DNA of 64,000 bases, taken from assembly GCF_900116405.1 (NCBI RefSeq), contig NZ_FPAQ01000009.1, forward strand, positions 30,115 to 94,114, in the 5' to 3' direction. The notes under the pieces are model-generated. The model was not told the DNA's origin, ran no database searches, and saw nothing but the letters and a program-made list of their open reading frames with translations. The position numbers were made by a program, and so were the translations under genes. This DNA comes from Halomonas saccharevitans. Lineage in GTDB: Bacteria; Pseudomonadota; Gammaproteobacteria; Pseudomonadales; Halomonadaceae. This document shows positions 1 to 10,250 of the stretch, one piece after another (the first letter of the stretch is position 1; each line of letters opens with the position of its first letter).

Positions 1-740
1 AGCTGCTGGAGCTGATCGCTCTGCACGATGCCTCCAACATCGCCGCGGTGATCGTCGAGCCCATGGCCGGCTCGGCCGGGGTGATCCCACCGCCGGTGGG
101 CTACCTCAAGCGGCTGCGCGAGATCTGCGATGCCAACGACATCCTGCTGATCTTCGACGAGGTGATCACCGCCTTCGGGCGCGTGGGATCGATGACCGGC
201 GCCGAGGAGTTCGGCGTGGTCCCGGACATCATGAACATCGCCAAGCAGCTGACCAACGGGGCGGTGCCCATGGGCGGGGTCATCGTCAAGGGCGAGATCT
301 ACCACACCTTCATGGAACAGGGCGGCCCCGACTACATGCTCGAGCTGCCTCACGGCTACACCTACTCGGGGCACCCGGTGGCCTGCGCCGCGGCCCTGGC
401 CGCCCTGGACGTGCTCGAGGATGAGCGCCTGATCGAGCGCGTAAAGGAAATGGCGCCGATCTTCGAGGATGCCCTGCATTCTCTCAAGGACGGCCCCAAG
501 AGCAGCCGCTATCTCACCGACATCCGCAACTATGGGCTGGCGGGCGCCCTGCAGATCGCGCCCTACCCCGGAGAGCCGGCTCGCCGTCCCTTCGAGATCG
601 CCATGAAGTGCTGGGAGAAGGGCTTCTACGTGCGTTACGGCGGCGACACCATCCAGCTCGGCCTGCCCTTCATCGTCGAGCGCGAGGAGATCGACCGGCT
701 GATCAACGCCCTGGGCGATGCCCTCGGCGAGCTGGACTGA
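1..740 (+). CDS. Omega-amino acid:pyruvate aminotransferase (class III), 5' end cut off by the window
   Basis: PLP-dependent class III aminotransferase that moves the amino group of beta-alanine or another omega-amino acid to pyruvate. The reading frame is open from base 3, so the N-terminal part of a roughly 445-residue protein lies outside. Visible are the PLP-contacting FDEVITAFGR segment and the AKQLTNGAVPMGG segment, whose lysine (codon 243-245) should form the Schiff base, followed by TYSGHPVACAAA. The conserved GAVPMGG and the YVRYGGDTIQLGLPF tail resemble beta-alanine:pyruvate transaminases more than GABA or ornithine aminotransferases. The next gene, a malonate/methylmalonate-semialdehyde dehydrogenase, would consume its product and supports the substrate call. 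The exact substrate is inferred. Confidence 0.9.
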   Translation, partial: LLELIALHDASNIAAVIVEPMAGSAGVIPPPVGYLKRLREICDANDILLIFDEVITAFGRVGSMTGAEEFGVVPDIMNIAKQLTNGAVPMGGVIVKGEIYHTFMEQGGPDYMLELPHGYTYSGHPVACAAALAALDVLEDERLIERVKEMAPIFEDALHSLKDGPKSSRYLTDIRNYGLAGALQIAPYPGEPARRPFEIAMKCWEKGFYVRYGGDTIQLGLPFIVEREEIDRLINALGDALGELD

Positions 741-1042
741 ACGAGGCACTCACCGCGACGAGGGGCGCCGGGGGGCGGGACGAAGAGGAGGTCTTTTCCA
801 TGGGTGAGGCGTATTCGCCGAACGGGCTGGCCATGGATGGCCAGCACCGGTCCTGCGAGCGGAGCAGGATGCGAGAGCGAAGCAGGGCAAAAGTAGCCCC
901 CATGGAAGGGTTCACGGCGCCTCCGGTGGGCCGGCCCCGCTCGCAGACCCGTCGACGGATCAGCCCCGAATATCTCAGTCAACGACGACTGACCTGCAGC
1001 GTAAAGACTTCAACCAACAACACTCCATCAGTGAGGATACCC
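741..1042. repeat. Gene-free stretch holding a probable dispersed intergenic repeat
   Basis: About 300 bases between the aminotransferase and mmsA with no convincing gene. From roughly 798 to 955 there are two ATGGATGG/ATGGAAGG-type blocks around a run of short GC-rich repeats (gagcgg, gagcag, gagagcg, gaagcag). It can be translated on both strands without stops over part of its length, but the products look like the spurious ORFs that repeated intergenic elements give in halophilic gammaproteobacteria. The last 80 bases before mmsA carry its leader, with a gtgagg ribosome binding site near 1031. Copy number elsewhere in the genome cannot be seen here. Confidence 0.45.
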
Positions 1043-2533
<1,491 letters not shown>

Positions 2534-2602
2534 GGGAAGGCGGCCCTGCCGGTGGCGGGGTCGCCGCCTCGACAACATCCACCACACGCAAGGGAGAAGA
2601 CG

Positions 2603-2734
2603 ATGTTTGGACTACCCGTATCCACCACCTGGCTGGTCATCGGCGTACCGGCATTCTGGGTGCTCTACACCCTGGGCTTTCTCTGGGTGACGCGAAACTG
2701 GCCGGGGCTCAAACGCTCCGACACCGGCAGATGA
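2603..2734 (+). CDS. 43-residue single-helix membrane peptide ahead of a symporter
   Basis: Very small protein starting MFGLPVSTTWLVIG with one hydrophobic helix (about residues 8-29) and a short basic tail. I chose the ATG at 2603 because an AGGGAGAAGA ribosome binding site precedes it; an upstream in-frame ATG at 2552 would add a non-hydrophobic extension. It sits 60 bases before a sodium:solute symporter. Several SSS carriers are paired with a small membrane protein (for example PanF with YhdT, or MctP with a DUF3311 protein), so an accessory-subunit role is plausible. I do not recognise the family and infer this from position only. Confidence 0.65.
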   Translation: MFGLPVSTTWLVIGVPAFWVLYTLGFLWVTRNWPGLKRSDTGR

Positions 2735-2794
2735 CGCGCAAGCTCTGACCGACACCACAACGACAAACAACAACGTAGGTGACAGGAGAAAAGT

Positions 2795-4357
2795 GTGAAC
2801 ACGACGGTATTGCTGTTTCTCGGACTCTATTTCCTCGCCATGCTGGCGGTAGGCGTCATTTCCATGCGACGAGGCGGTTCCAGCAGCATGGAAGGCTACT
2901 ATCTCAGCGGGCGCAACGTCGGCCCGCTGGTCACCGCCATGACCATGCAGTCCACCTCGATGAGCGGCTACATGTTTCTCGGCGCCGGCTCCCTGGGCTA
3001 CACCCAGGGCTACTACGGCTTCTGGTATGCCGCCGGCGATATCGGCGGCGGCGTGGTCAACCTCTCGGTGCTCGGGCGCCGGATGCGCAAGCTCTCACAG
3101 ATCATGGGCGCGCTGACCTCCATCGAGTATCTCGAGAAGCGCTATCCGAGCAAGTGGGTGCGATTGATCGCTGCCGGGCTCTCGGTCTTCCTGCTGGGCG
3201 CCTACGTGCTGGCCCAGTTCATCGCCGGCGGCAAGGGCCTGGAGCTGGTGACCGGCCTGCCTTACGAGCTGGCACTCACCATCGCCGTGGCCGTGATCCT
3301 GGCCTACACCCTGATGGGCGGCTATGGCGCGGTCGCCTACACCGACCTGGTCCAGAGCTTCGTGATGATCATCGGTATCGTCTGGATTCTGGTCGCCACC
3401 CTGCAGGAGGTCGGCGGCCTGACCGCGGCCAACGAGGCACTGGCCGCGCTGGACCCGACGCTGCTCAGCATCTGGGGCCGAGATCTCGCCTATGAGGGCC
3501 AGTGGGGTATCGTGCTGGGCGCACTGCTGATCTTCTCCATCGGCTACATGGGCTGGCCCCACGTGGTCACGCGCCACATGGCGATGCGCAACCCCTTCCA
3601 CGCGCGCCGCGCCGGCGTCTACTCCACGCTGTGGAACCTGATCTTCGTCAGCGCGCCGTATATCCTCGGCACCCTGGCGATCCTGGTACTCCCCGAGCTC
3701 GACGATCCCGAGCAGGCGATCTTCGCCCTGGCGCAGAATCTGCTACCCGCCGCGGTGGTCGGCATCGTGATGGCCGCGATCATGGCGGCGATCATGTCCA
3801 CGGCCGACTCGATCCTGCTGCAGACCGGCAGCATCGCCGCCCGCGACCTCTATGAGCGCTTCATCAACCCGAACATGGAAGAGAAGCAGATGGTGCGGGT
3901 CTCCCAGGCCATCGTGCTGCTGCTGGGGATCATCTGCGGCGTGATAGCGCTATTCGAACCGCCGGCGGTGTTCTCCATCGTGGTCTTCACCACCGCGGTA
4001 CTGGGCAGCGCCTTCCTGCCAGCCTACGTCGCCGCGGTGTGGTGGCGAAAGGCCAATACGCCGGGCGCCCTGGCCTCGATGATCGTCGGTAGCCTGGTGG
4101 CCTTCAGCTGGCAGTACCTGGGACTGGACCAGGTCACGGGCCTGCATCCGATGCTGGCCGGCGTGGTGCTCTCCAGCCTGTCGATGGTCGTCGTCAGCCT
4201 GCTGACCCAGGCCAGCCACCCGGTGCCCGAGCACGTCCTTCGGGCGATGGCCGAGACCGCCGAGCTTCGCCCCCTGCCGCGACCGCTCAAGGCGCAGCAG
4301 AGCTTCGAGATGGCCCACGAGGCGCTGACCCTCAAGGCCCAGGAGCGCACGGCATGA
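2795..4357 (+). CDS. Sodium:solute symporter (SSS family)
   Basis: 520-residue inner-membrane carrier with about 13 predicted helices, coupling Na+ entry to uptake of an organic solute. It starts at a GTG (2795) after a GACAGGAGAA ribosome binding site. Family marks include SGRNVGPL early on, SMSGYMFLG in helix 2, and STADSILLQTGSIAARDLY, which matches the PutP Ser-Thr pair that binds sodium. A hydrophilic C-terminal tail (about the last 50 residues) is cytoplasmic. The substrate cannot be read from the sequence; nearby beta-alanine catabolic genes make a small amino or carboxylic acid a reasonable guess. Its stop overlaps the next start by four bases (ATGA), implying coupled translation. Confidence 0.92.
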   Translation: MNTTVLLFLGLYFLAMLAVGVISMRRGGSSSMEGYYLSGRNVGPLVTAMTMQSTSMSGYMFLGAGSLGYTQGYYGFWYAAGDIGGGVVNLSVLGRRMRKLSQIMGALTSIEYLEKRYPSKWVRLIAAGLSVFLLGAYVLAQFIAGGKGLELVTGLPYELALTIAVAVILAYTLMGGYGAVAYTDLVQSFVMIIGIVWILVATLQEVGGLTAANEALAALDPTLLSIWGRDLAYEGQWGIVLGALLIFSIGYMGWPHVVTRHMAMRNPFHARRAGVYSTLWNLIFVSAPYILGTLAILVLPELDDPEQAIFALAQNLLPAAVVGIVMAAIMAAIMSTADSILLQTGSIAARDLYERFINPNMEEKQMVRVSQAIVLLLGIICGVIALFEPPAVFSIVVFTTAVLGSAFLPAYVAAVWWRKANTPGALASMIVGSLVAFSWQYLGLDQVTGLHPMLAGVVLSSLSMVVVSLLTQASHPVPEHVLRAMAETAELRPLPRPLKAQQSFEMAHEALTLKAQERTA

Positions 4358-4875
4358 ATGAGGCACACCACAATGCCGCCTGGCCGCCGGCCATCCACGA
4401 AGAGGCCTGGCTGCGCGCCAGGCTCCCCCGCGACGCCCTGGCGCGGCGGCTCGCGGGGATCGACCCCGCCCTGCGCCTGGGCGAGACCCAGGCGATCGGC
4501 TTTCCCTACCTGCTGTGCCTGTATCGCTGGGAGGTCCGACGCTTTGGCCGGCGACGCCAGGAATGGATGAGCTGCCTGGTGGATCGCTGCCAGGGCGTCA
4601 GCACCACTTTCGAGGGAGTCGAGTTCGGCGATCCGCTGGCCGTGGCCGACCTACCCCATGCCGAGCTCGAGACGCCACCTCTAGAGCGCAAGGCGCGCCA
4701 GCACGTCATGCAGGTCCGCCGCCATCGCCTGAAGCGGCGCAGCGCGACGGGTCTCGAACTGGCGCGCTGCGAGACCGTTCGCAAGCCCCTGTGGCGCGTC
4801 ACTGCGCACCACGCCCAGCACGGCGAGCTGGCGCTGCTGGTCGATGGTCTCAACGGCGGCTATTACCTGCTGTAG
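4354..4875 (+). CDS. Unknown 173-residue soluble protein coupled to the symporter
   Basis: Not recognised. The protein has no signal peptide and no membrane helix and is rich in Arg and Leu; it starts MNEAHHNAAWPPAIHEEAWL and ends in NGGYYLL. Charged residues and a central Trp/Tyr-rich part (LYRWEVRRFGRRRQEW) suggest a small cytoplasmic domain. The start ATG overlaps the symporter stop (ATGA), so the two are very likely translated as a pair, which points to a regulatory or accessory role for transport or for metabolism of the imported solute. That is inference from context alone. Confidence 0.7.
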   Translation: MNEAHHNAAWPPAIHEEAWLRARLPRDALARRLAGIDPALRLGETQAIGFPYLLCLYRWEVRRFGRRRQEWMSCLVDRCQGVSTTFEGVEFGDPLAVADLPHAELETPPLERKARQHVMQVRRHRLKRRSATGLELARCETVRKPLWRVTAHHAQHGELALLVDGLNGGYYLL

Positions 4876-4922
4876 GGGGCGCTCCGCGGCTTGCCCCTTC
4901 GACGCCGCCAGCGATCCGGCGG

Positions 4923-5150
4923 CTACTCCTCGCCGCGGCGCTGGGCCAGCGCCTTGCGCGCCTTGTTGCGCCGATAGAGCCGCACCAGGGCGATGCCCAA
5001 GGCAAAGGCGACCATCCCCGCCAGGGTCCAGCCCTGCCAGGGGCGTGCGGCATCGCCCATCAGGGTCTCGAGGGTGAGGATCAGGATGAAGCCCAGCGCC
5101 TGGCTGGCGATGGCCAGGGCGCGCAGGGTATCGAAGGCCGGTCGTGTCAT
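4923..5150 (-). CDS. Small two-helix membrane protein, unknown
   Basis: 75-residue protein with two hydrophobic segments, ALAIASQALGFILILTL (about residues 11-27) and WTLAGMVAFALGIALVRLY (about 41-59), followed by a very basic tail RRNKARKALAQRRGEE. A GGAG sequence sits upstream of the ATG at 5150. It is convergent with the 173-residue gene and divergent from the TlpA-like gene. The hairpin topology with a positively charged cytoplasmic end is typical of small inner-membrane proteins. Nothing in the sequence names a function. Confidence 0.6.
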   Translation of the reverse strand: MTRPAFDTLRALAIASQALGFILILTLETLMGDAARPWQGWTLAGMVAFALGIALVRLYRRNKARKALAQRRGEE

Positions 5151-5265
5151 GGAGGCTCCCGCTGGATGACAGCCCTGCCCGCCGGCAGTAGGCTTGGCGA
5201 AACGAATCCGCCCAGTGTAACCGCTGCGGCCCCCGCCGCCGACCTCCCGGAGTCACCGCCACGAC

Positions 5266-6066
5266 ATGGATGCCATCGCCCTGGGGCCCCTGCTGATCGC
5301 ACTGCCGCGCCTCTATGCCCTTCTCGCCGCCCTGCTCCTGCTGGGCGCCAGCGTCGTCCTCCTCGGCCTGCCGCGGCGCCGCCACGCCCGCTGGTTCAAC
5401 GGCCTGCTGGTGGCCTGGCTGGTCGGCGCTCGCCTGGGCCACGTGGCGCTTAACGCCGGCGCCTACGTTGATGCCCCGCTGGACGTGCTCAAGTTCTGGC
5501 AGCCCGGCTACCACGGCCTCTGGGGCCTTCTGGCGGCGCTGGTCTGGACGGGCTGGACGCTCAGGGATCGGCTGGGGGCGATGCTCGGCGCCATGGGCCT
5601 GGCGCTCGGGGTCTCGCTGGCGTGGCTGGCGCTGGTGACCCTGGCGCCGCTGGGCGGCGGCATGGCCATCCGCGAGCTGCCGAATCTCGCCCTGGAGAAC
5701 CTCGAGGGGGAGCCGGTGAACCTCACCTCGCTGAGCGGCGAGACGGTGGTGATCAACCTCTGGGCCACCTGGTGCCCGCCCTGCCGGCGCGAGATGCCGA
5801 TTCTGGCCGAGGCCGATGCCCGCGACGGCGTGAGCGTGGTGATCGTCAATCAGGGCGAGACGCTGCTGCAGGCGGTGCGCTACCTGGACGAACAGGGCCT
5901 GGACTTCCGCCATGCCCTGCTCGACCCGCGCCAGCGGCTGATGGTGCTGGCCGAATCGCCCGGCCTGCCCACCACTATGTTGTTCGACGCCGAAGGCCGC
6001 GCCCGGGAGCAGCATGTCGGCGAGCTGACCCGGGCCCAGCTCTCGGCCTGGCTGGACGCGCGCTGA
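5266..6066 (+). CDS. Lgt-like membrane segment fused to a TlpA-type thioredoxin domain
   Basis: 266-residue membrane-anchored disulfide oxidoreductase. Residues 1-130 form about four membrane helices; within them GARLGHVALNAGAYVDAPLD and LKFWQPGYHGLWG resemble part of prolipoprotein diacylglyceryl transferase (Lgt). Residues 135-266 are a TlpA/thioredoxin fold with NLWATWCPPCRREMP, placing the redox cysteines at 170 and 173, and a cis-proline loop at LPTT. The thioredoxin part should face the periplasm and reduce thiols, for example of apocytochromes. The Lgt part is too short and lacks most of Lgt's charged catalytic segments, so transferase activity is unlikely. Both parts read in one frame without a break. 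Confidence 0.85.
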   Translation: MDAIALGPLLIALPRLYALLAALLLLGASVVLLGLPRRRHARWFNGLLVAWLVGARLGHVALNAGAYVDAPLDVLKFWQPGYHGLWGLLAALVWTGWTLRDRLGAMLGAMGLALGVSLAWLALVTLAPLGGGMAIRELPNLALENLEGEPVNLTSLSGETVVINLWATWCPPCRREMPILAEADARDGVSVVIVNQGETLLQAVRYLDEQGLDFRHALLDPRQRLMVLAESPGLPTTMLFDAEGRAREQHVGELTRAQLSAWLDAR

Positions 6067-6208
6067 GCGGACCGGGGCGATTGCCTGCTGATCGGCACCT
6101 GGACGCTTAAGCCGCGTCGGGCTTTGCTGTAAGATACCGCGCCCTGTCGCCGCCGAGCCGGGTGTGGCCCGCGGCAACGAACCGATCCCAAGCATCCCCC
6201 GAGGCACC

Positions 6209-9157
6209 ATGAGCGACTTCTCTCCCGGCCAACGCTGGATCAGCGACGGCGAGGCCGAACTCGGCCTGGGCACTATCCTCAACGTCGACGCACGCAGCGT
6301 CACCGTGCTCTTCGGCGCCAGTCAGGAAACCCGCACCTACAGCAGCCGCAACGCTCCCCTGACCCGCGTGGCCTTCGGCAGCGGCGACCGCATCCAGTCC
6401 ACCGAGGGCTGGCAGATGACCGTCGACGACAGCAAGGAGGTCGGCGGGCTGATCGTCTACATCGGCGAGGACGACGCCGGCGCGCTGTGCGAGCTGCCCG
6501 AGGCGCGACTCGCCGACACCATGCAGTTCGATCAGGCCCGCGACCGCCTGCTGACCGGCCAGGTCGACCGCAACGACTGGTTCGACCTGCGCTTTCGCAC
6601 CCTGCATCATCATCACCGGATCGAGCAGAACCCGGCGCTGGGCCTAGCCGGGCCGCGCATCGACCTGATTCCCCACCAGCTCTACATCGCCGACGAGGTG
6701 GCACGCCGCCACGCGCCGCGCGTGCTGCTGGCCGACGAGGTGGGGCTCGGCAAGACCATCGAGGCGGGGCTGATCCTGCACCGCCTGCTACTCACCGGCC
6801 GCGCCGAGCGGGCGCTGATCCTGGTGCCGGCGAGCCTGACCCATCAGTGGCTGGTCGAGCTGCTGCGCCGCTTCGCCCTGGAGGTCACCCTGCTCGACGA
6901 GCAGCAGAGCCAGGCCCATGGCGACACCAACCCCTTCGAGGCCGGCCAGCTGGTGCTGGCGAGCCAGGACTGGCTGTTCGCCAACCCCCATCGCCAACAG
7001 CAGGCCCAGGCCTGCGACTGGGACCTGCTGATCGTCGACGAGGCGCACCACCTCGACTGGAGCCCCGAGCAGAGCGGGCCCGGCTACGCCTGCGTGGAGC
7101 ACCTGGCCGCCCGGGTGCCCGGCATGCTGCTGCTCACCGCCACCCCGGAGCAGATGGGCCTGGCCAGCCACTTCGCCCGCCTGCGCCTGCTCGACCCCGA
7201 CCGCTACCAGAGCCTCGAGGCCTTCCGCGAGGAGGAGGCCCACTACGTCGAGGTCGCCGAGGCGATCGATGCCCTCGACCGGCTGCCCGGCGAGACGGCC
7301 GACCGCGAGCGGGTCGCCGCGGTGATCCATGAGCCCGATAGCCTGGCGCTGCTCGACACCCTGGCCGACCCGGAACGCGGCGACGACCAGCGCGCCGCGG
7401 CCAGGGATCAGCTGCGCGACCAGCTGCTCGACCGCCACGGCACCGGCCGGGTGATGTTTCGCAATGGCCGCCGCCACGTGGGCGGCTTCCCGGAGCGCCG
7501 CCTGCACATCGCCGAGCTCGAGGCGCCCTCCGCCTACCGGCGCGTGTTTCGCCGCCTGGACCGTGACGAGGACTACCTGGACGAGCTGCTGATCGAGACC
7601 GGCCTGGATCACCCCGAGGTGCTGATCTATCCCGACGCCATGTACCGGGAGATGACCGACGACCCGCTCAACACCGAGCCCTGGTGGCAGTTCGATCCGC
7701 GCGTGAGCTGGCTGCTGGAGCGCCTCGCCGACGACGGCGAGGCGGGCTTTGCCGGCGACAAGGTGCTGGTGATCGCCCACGATCGCGAGACTGCCACGGG
7801 GCTCGCCGAGGGCCTTAGGGTGCTCGGCGGCTACCAGGCCCCGGTGTTCCACGAGGGGCTATCGCTGATCGAGCGCGACCGCGCCGCGGCGGCCTTCGCC
7901 GACGAGGAGGAGGGCTGCCAGGTGCTGGTGTGCTCGGAGATCGGCTCCGAGGGTCGCAACTTCCAGTTCTGCCGTCACCTGGTGATGTTCGACCTGCCGC
8001 TGCACCCGGACCAGCTCGAGCAGCGCATCGGCCGCCTCGACCGCATCGGCCAGCGCCACGCCATCGAGATCCACGCGCCGGTGTTCACCGGCAGCCCCGG
8101 CGAGAAGCTGTTGCGCTGGTACGATCAGGGCATGGACGCCTTCAGCGCCCCGCACGGCCTGGGCAGCGAGATCCACACCGCCTTCGGCGACACCCTGGCC
8201 GACAGCCTGCTCGACGACGAGGACCTCGACGAGGTGATCGCGGAGACCCGCGCCCTGTTCGAGGCCAAGCTCGCCGAGCGCGACGCCGGCCGCAATCGCC
8301 TGCTCGAGCTCAACGCCTGTCGCCATGAGCGCGCCGAGGCGGTCACCGCCGCGATCCGCGAGCTCGACGCCGACAAGGCCCTGGCCCGCTACCTGGACCA
8401 GGCGCTGGACATCTTCGGCGTCGACAGCCAAGACATCGGCGGCGGCATCCAGCATCTGCAGCCCAGCCCGCAGATGCTCGACGGCCTGCCGGGCCTGGTG
8501 AAGGGCGAGGAAGGCTTCTCGGCCACCTTCTCCCGGGAGCGCGCCCTGGCCCGTGACGACGTCCAGCGCCTCTCCTGGGAGCATCCGCTGCTGCGCGAGA
8601 TGATGGGCCGGATCCTCGGCGGCGCCATGGGCAACACCGCCCTGGCGCTGCTCAAGCACCCCGCCATTCCGGCCGGCCGGCTGATGGTCGAGCTGGTCTT
8701 CCGCACCCACTGCCCGGCGCCGAAGCGCCTGCACCTCAATCGCTTCCTGCCGCCCACCGCGGTGCGGGTGCTGCTCGACGAGTCGGGGGCCAACCTGACC
8801 GCCAAGATCTCCTTCACCGGGCTCTCCAAGGCGGTAAAGAAGGTCAAGAAGGCGGTCGCCCGCGACCTGATCAAGAGCCGCCACGACCAGCTGCGCGAAC
8901 TGCTCGACGGTGCCGAGACCGAGGCCCAGCGGGAGCTGCCGAGCATCGTCGAGGCCGCCCAGGGGCGCATGCGCGCCGAGCTGGACGCCGAGCTGAGTCG
9001 CCTCGAGGCGCTCTCACGGCTCAACCCCGCAGTGCGTGCCGACGAGCTCGAGGCGCTGCGCCGCGAACGCGCCGAGCTGGATGCCGCCATCGAGGCCACC
9101 CGGCTGCGCCTGGACGCGGTGCGGGTGATCGTCACGGTGGGTGACGACGCGCGCTGA
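6209..9157 (+). CDS. rapA: RNA polymerase-associated ATPase RapA (HepA)
   Basis: 982-residue Swi2/Snf2 ATPase that binds core RNA polymerase and releases stalled post-termination complexes. The start at 6209 gives MSDFSPGQRWISDGEAELGLG, the usual RapA N terminus; the frame is open further upstream without a sensible start. In order: two N-terminal Tudor-like domains (about 1-110), Walker A DEVGLGKTIEAG (lysine near 182), Walker B DEAHH (277-281), TATPEQ (motif III), and helicase C-terminal motifs EIGSEGRNFQFCRHLVMFD and QRIGRLDRIGQ. The length is close to the 968 residues of E. coli RapA. It stands alone, with a hairpin after it. Confidence 0.96.
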   Translation: MSDFSPGQRWISDGEAELGLGTILNVDARSVTVLFGASQETRTYSSRNAPLTRVAFGSGDRIQSTEGWQMTVDDSKEVGGLIVYIGEDDAGALCELPEARLADTMQFDQARDRLLTGQVDRNDWFDLRFRTLHHHHRIEQNPALGLAGPRIDLIPHQLYIADEVARRHAPRVLLADEVGLGKTIEAGLILHRLLLTGRAERALILVPASLTHQWLVELLRRFALEVTLLDEQQSQAHGDTNPFEAGQLVLASQDWLFANPHRQQQAQACDWDLLIVDEAHHLDWSPEQSGPGYACVEHLAARVPGMLLLTATPEQMGLASHFARLRLLDPDRYQSLEAFREEEAHYVEVAEAIDALDRLPGETADRERVAAVIHEPDSLALLDTLADPERGDDQRAAARDQLRDQLLDRHGTGRVMFRNGRRHVGGFPERRLHIAELEAPSAYRRVFRRLDRDEDYLDELLIETGLDHPEVLIYPDAMYREMTDDPLNTEPWWQFDPRVSWLLERLADDGEAGFAGDKVLVIAHDRETATGLAEGLRVLGGYQAPVFHEGLSLIERDRAAAAFADEEEGCQVLVCSEIGSEGRNFQFCRHLVMFDLPLHPDQLEQRIGRLDRIGQRHAIEIHAPVFTGSPGEKLLRWYDQGMDAFSAPHGLGSEIHTAFGDTLADSLLDDEDLDEVIAETRALFEAKLAERDAGRNRLLELNACRHERAEAVTAAIRELDADKALARYLDQALDIFGVDSQDIGGGIQHLQPSPQMLDGLPGLVKGEEGFSATFSRERALARDDVQRLSWEHPLLREMMGRILGGAMGNTALALLKHPAIPAGRLMVELVFRTHCPAPKRLHLNRFLPPTAVRVLLDESGANLTAKISFTGLSKAVKKVKKAVARDLIKSRHDQLRELLDGAETEAQRELPSIVEAAQGRMRAELDAELSRLEALSRLNPAVRADELEALRRERAELDAAIEATRLRLDAVRVIVTVGDDAR

Positions 9158-9208
9158 ATGCCTCGCGCCGGTCCCTACGCACGGGTCCATAGCGACATCC
9201 CACGAGAC

Positions 9209-9239
9209 ACGGCCCCGCCGGCAATGCCGGCGGGGCCGT
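9209..9239. terminator. Strong GC-rich hairpin between rapA and the convergent yfcH-like gene
   Basis: Perfect inverted repeat ggccccgccggc / gccggcggggcc with an AAT loop, extended by AC/GT. It lies 52 bases after the rapA stop and about 50 bases from the stop of the opposite-strand gene, the right place for a shared terminator. There is no good T-run on either side, so intrinsic termination may be weak. Confidence 0.6.
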
Positions 9240-9289
9240 ATGCGTTCGGGCGTGGCGAACCGCCTCCGGCACCCCGGTGTCGGGAAGTG

Positions 9290-10195
9290 TCACCCCAGAA
9301 TATCGGCCAGGGCCTTGTCCAGGGTCGGGAAGCGGAACTCGAAGCCGGCCTCCTGCAGCCGCGCCGGGCGCATGTCGGCGCCGGTCAGCAGCAGCCGTGC
9401 CATCTCGCCGAAGGCGACCTCCAGGGCGATGGCCGGCACCGGCATCAGCGCCGGGCGACCCAGCTGCTTGGCCAGGGTGCGGGAGAACTCGGCGTTGGTG
9501 ACCGGATGGGGGGCACTGCCGTTGAAGGGGCCCTCCAGGTCGTCGCGCTCGAGCAGGAACAGGATCGCGCCGACCAGGTCCTCGCGGTGGATCCACGGCA
9601 TGAACTGCTTGCCGTCGCCGAAGCGCCCGCCCAGCCCCATCTTGAAGGGCGGCAGCATCTTCGCAAGGCTGCCGCCGCCGACGTCGAGCACCAGGCCGAT
9701 GCGCAGCAGGGCGAGCCGCACGCCAAAGTCCGTCACGTCGCCGGCGACTTCCTCCCAGCGCTTGCAGAGCCGGTGGGCAAACTCGTCGTGGGGCGGGGTC
9801 TGTTCGGTGACCTCACGATCGCCCTGATCGCCGTAGAAGCCCATGGCCGAAGCCGAGACCATCACCTTGGGCATGCGCCCTTGGCTGGCCTTCAGCTGTT
9901 CGCAGAGCATCACCAGGTCGCCGGTGACGTTGACCCGCGAATCGATCAGTCGCTCCTTCTGCTCCTCGCTCCAGCGCTTGGCGGCGATCGGCTCGCCGGC
10001 CAAGTTGACGATGGCGTCCGGCGGGGTGTCGACGAAATCCAGCACTGAGCGCCGGATATCGCTGCCCTCCGGCAGGCGGTCGCGCACCTCGTCGGGGGAT
10101 CGTGACACCACCAGCAGCTGGTGCCCCGCCTCCTTCAACCGCCGGCATAGACACTGCCCGACGAACCCGCTGCCGCCCGTGATCAGCACTCGCAT
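9290..10195 (-). CDS. TIGR01777-type NAD(P)-binding epimerase-like protein (YfcH family)
   Basis: 301-residue extended SDR. The start at 10195 gives MRVLITGGSGFVGQCLCRRL, placing the GxxGxxG nucleotide motif at residues 7-13 as in the family; in-frame codons further upstream are not needed. NLAGEPIAAKRWSEEQK and SASAMGFYGDQGDREVTE are the family's signature stretches, with a Tyr-containing active-site region but no clean YxxxK. E. coli YfcH has 297 residues. Its biological role is not established. It is divergent from the light-type cluster, with about 118 bases between the starts that contain the candidate operator at 10251-10280. Confidence 0.88.
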   Translation of the reverse strand: MRVLITGGSGFVGQCLCRRLKEAGHQLLVVSRSPDEVRDRLPEGSDIRRSVLDFVDTPPDAIVNLAGEPIAAKRWSEEQKERLIDSRVNVTGDLVMLCEQLKASQGRMPKVMVSASAMGFYGDQGDREVTEQTPPHDEFAHRLCKRWEEVAGDVTDFGVRLALLRIGLVLDVGGGSLAKMLPPFKMGLGGRFGDGKQFMPWIHREDLVGAILFLLERDDLEGPFNGSAPHPVTNAEFSRTLAKQLGRPALMPVPAIALEVAFGEMARLLLTGADMRPARLQEAGFEFRFPTLDKALADILG

Positions 10196-10250
10196 CCGGA
10201 ATCCCTCCCAAGCCATCTGTGGCCAGTCGTGACGACAAGCCATCATGAGT

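Noticed and set aside
635..982. Open frames on both strands across the mmsA leader, one reading upstream in frame with mmsA
   Set aside because: They cross a repeat-like region, have no ribosome binding site and no family likeness; MmsA has its normal N terminus at 1043.
4681..6303. 540-residue minus-strand open frame over the TlpA-like gene
   Set aside because: Alanine/arginine/glutamine-rich shadow of the plus-strand genes, typical of GC-rich DNA; the plus strand carries the real CPPC domain.
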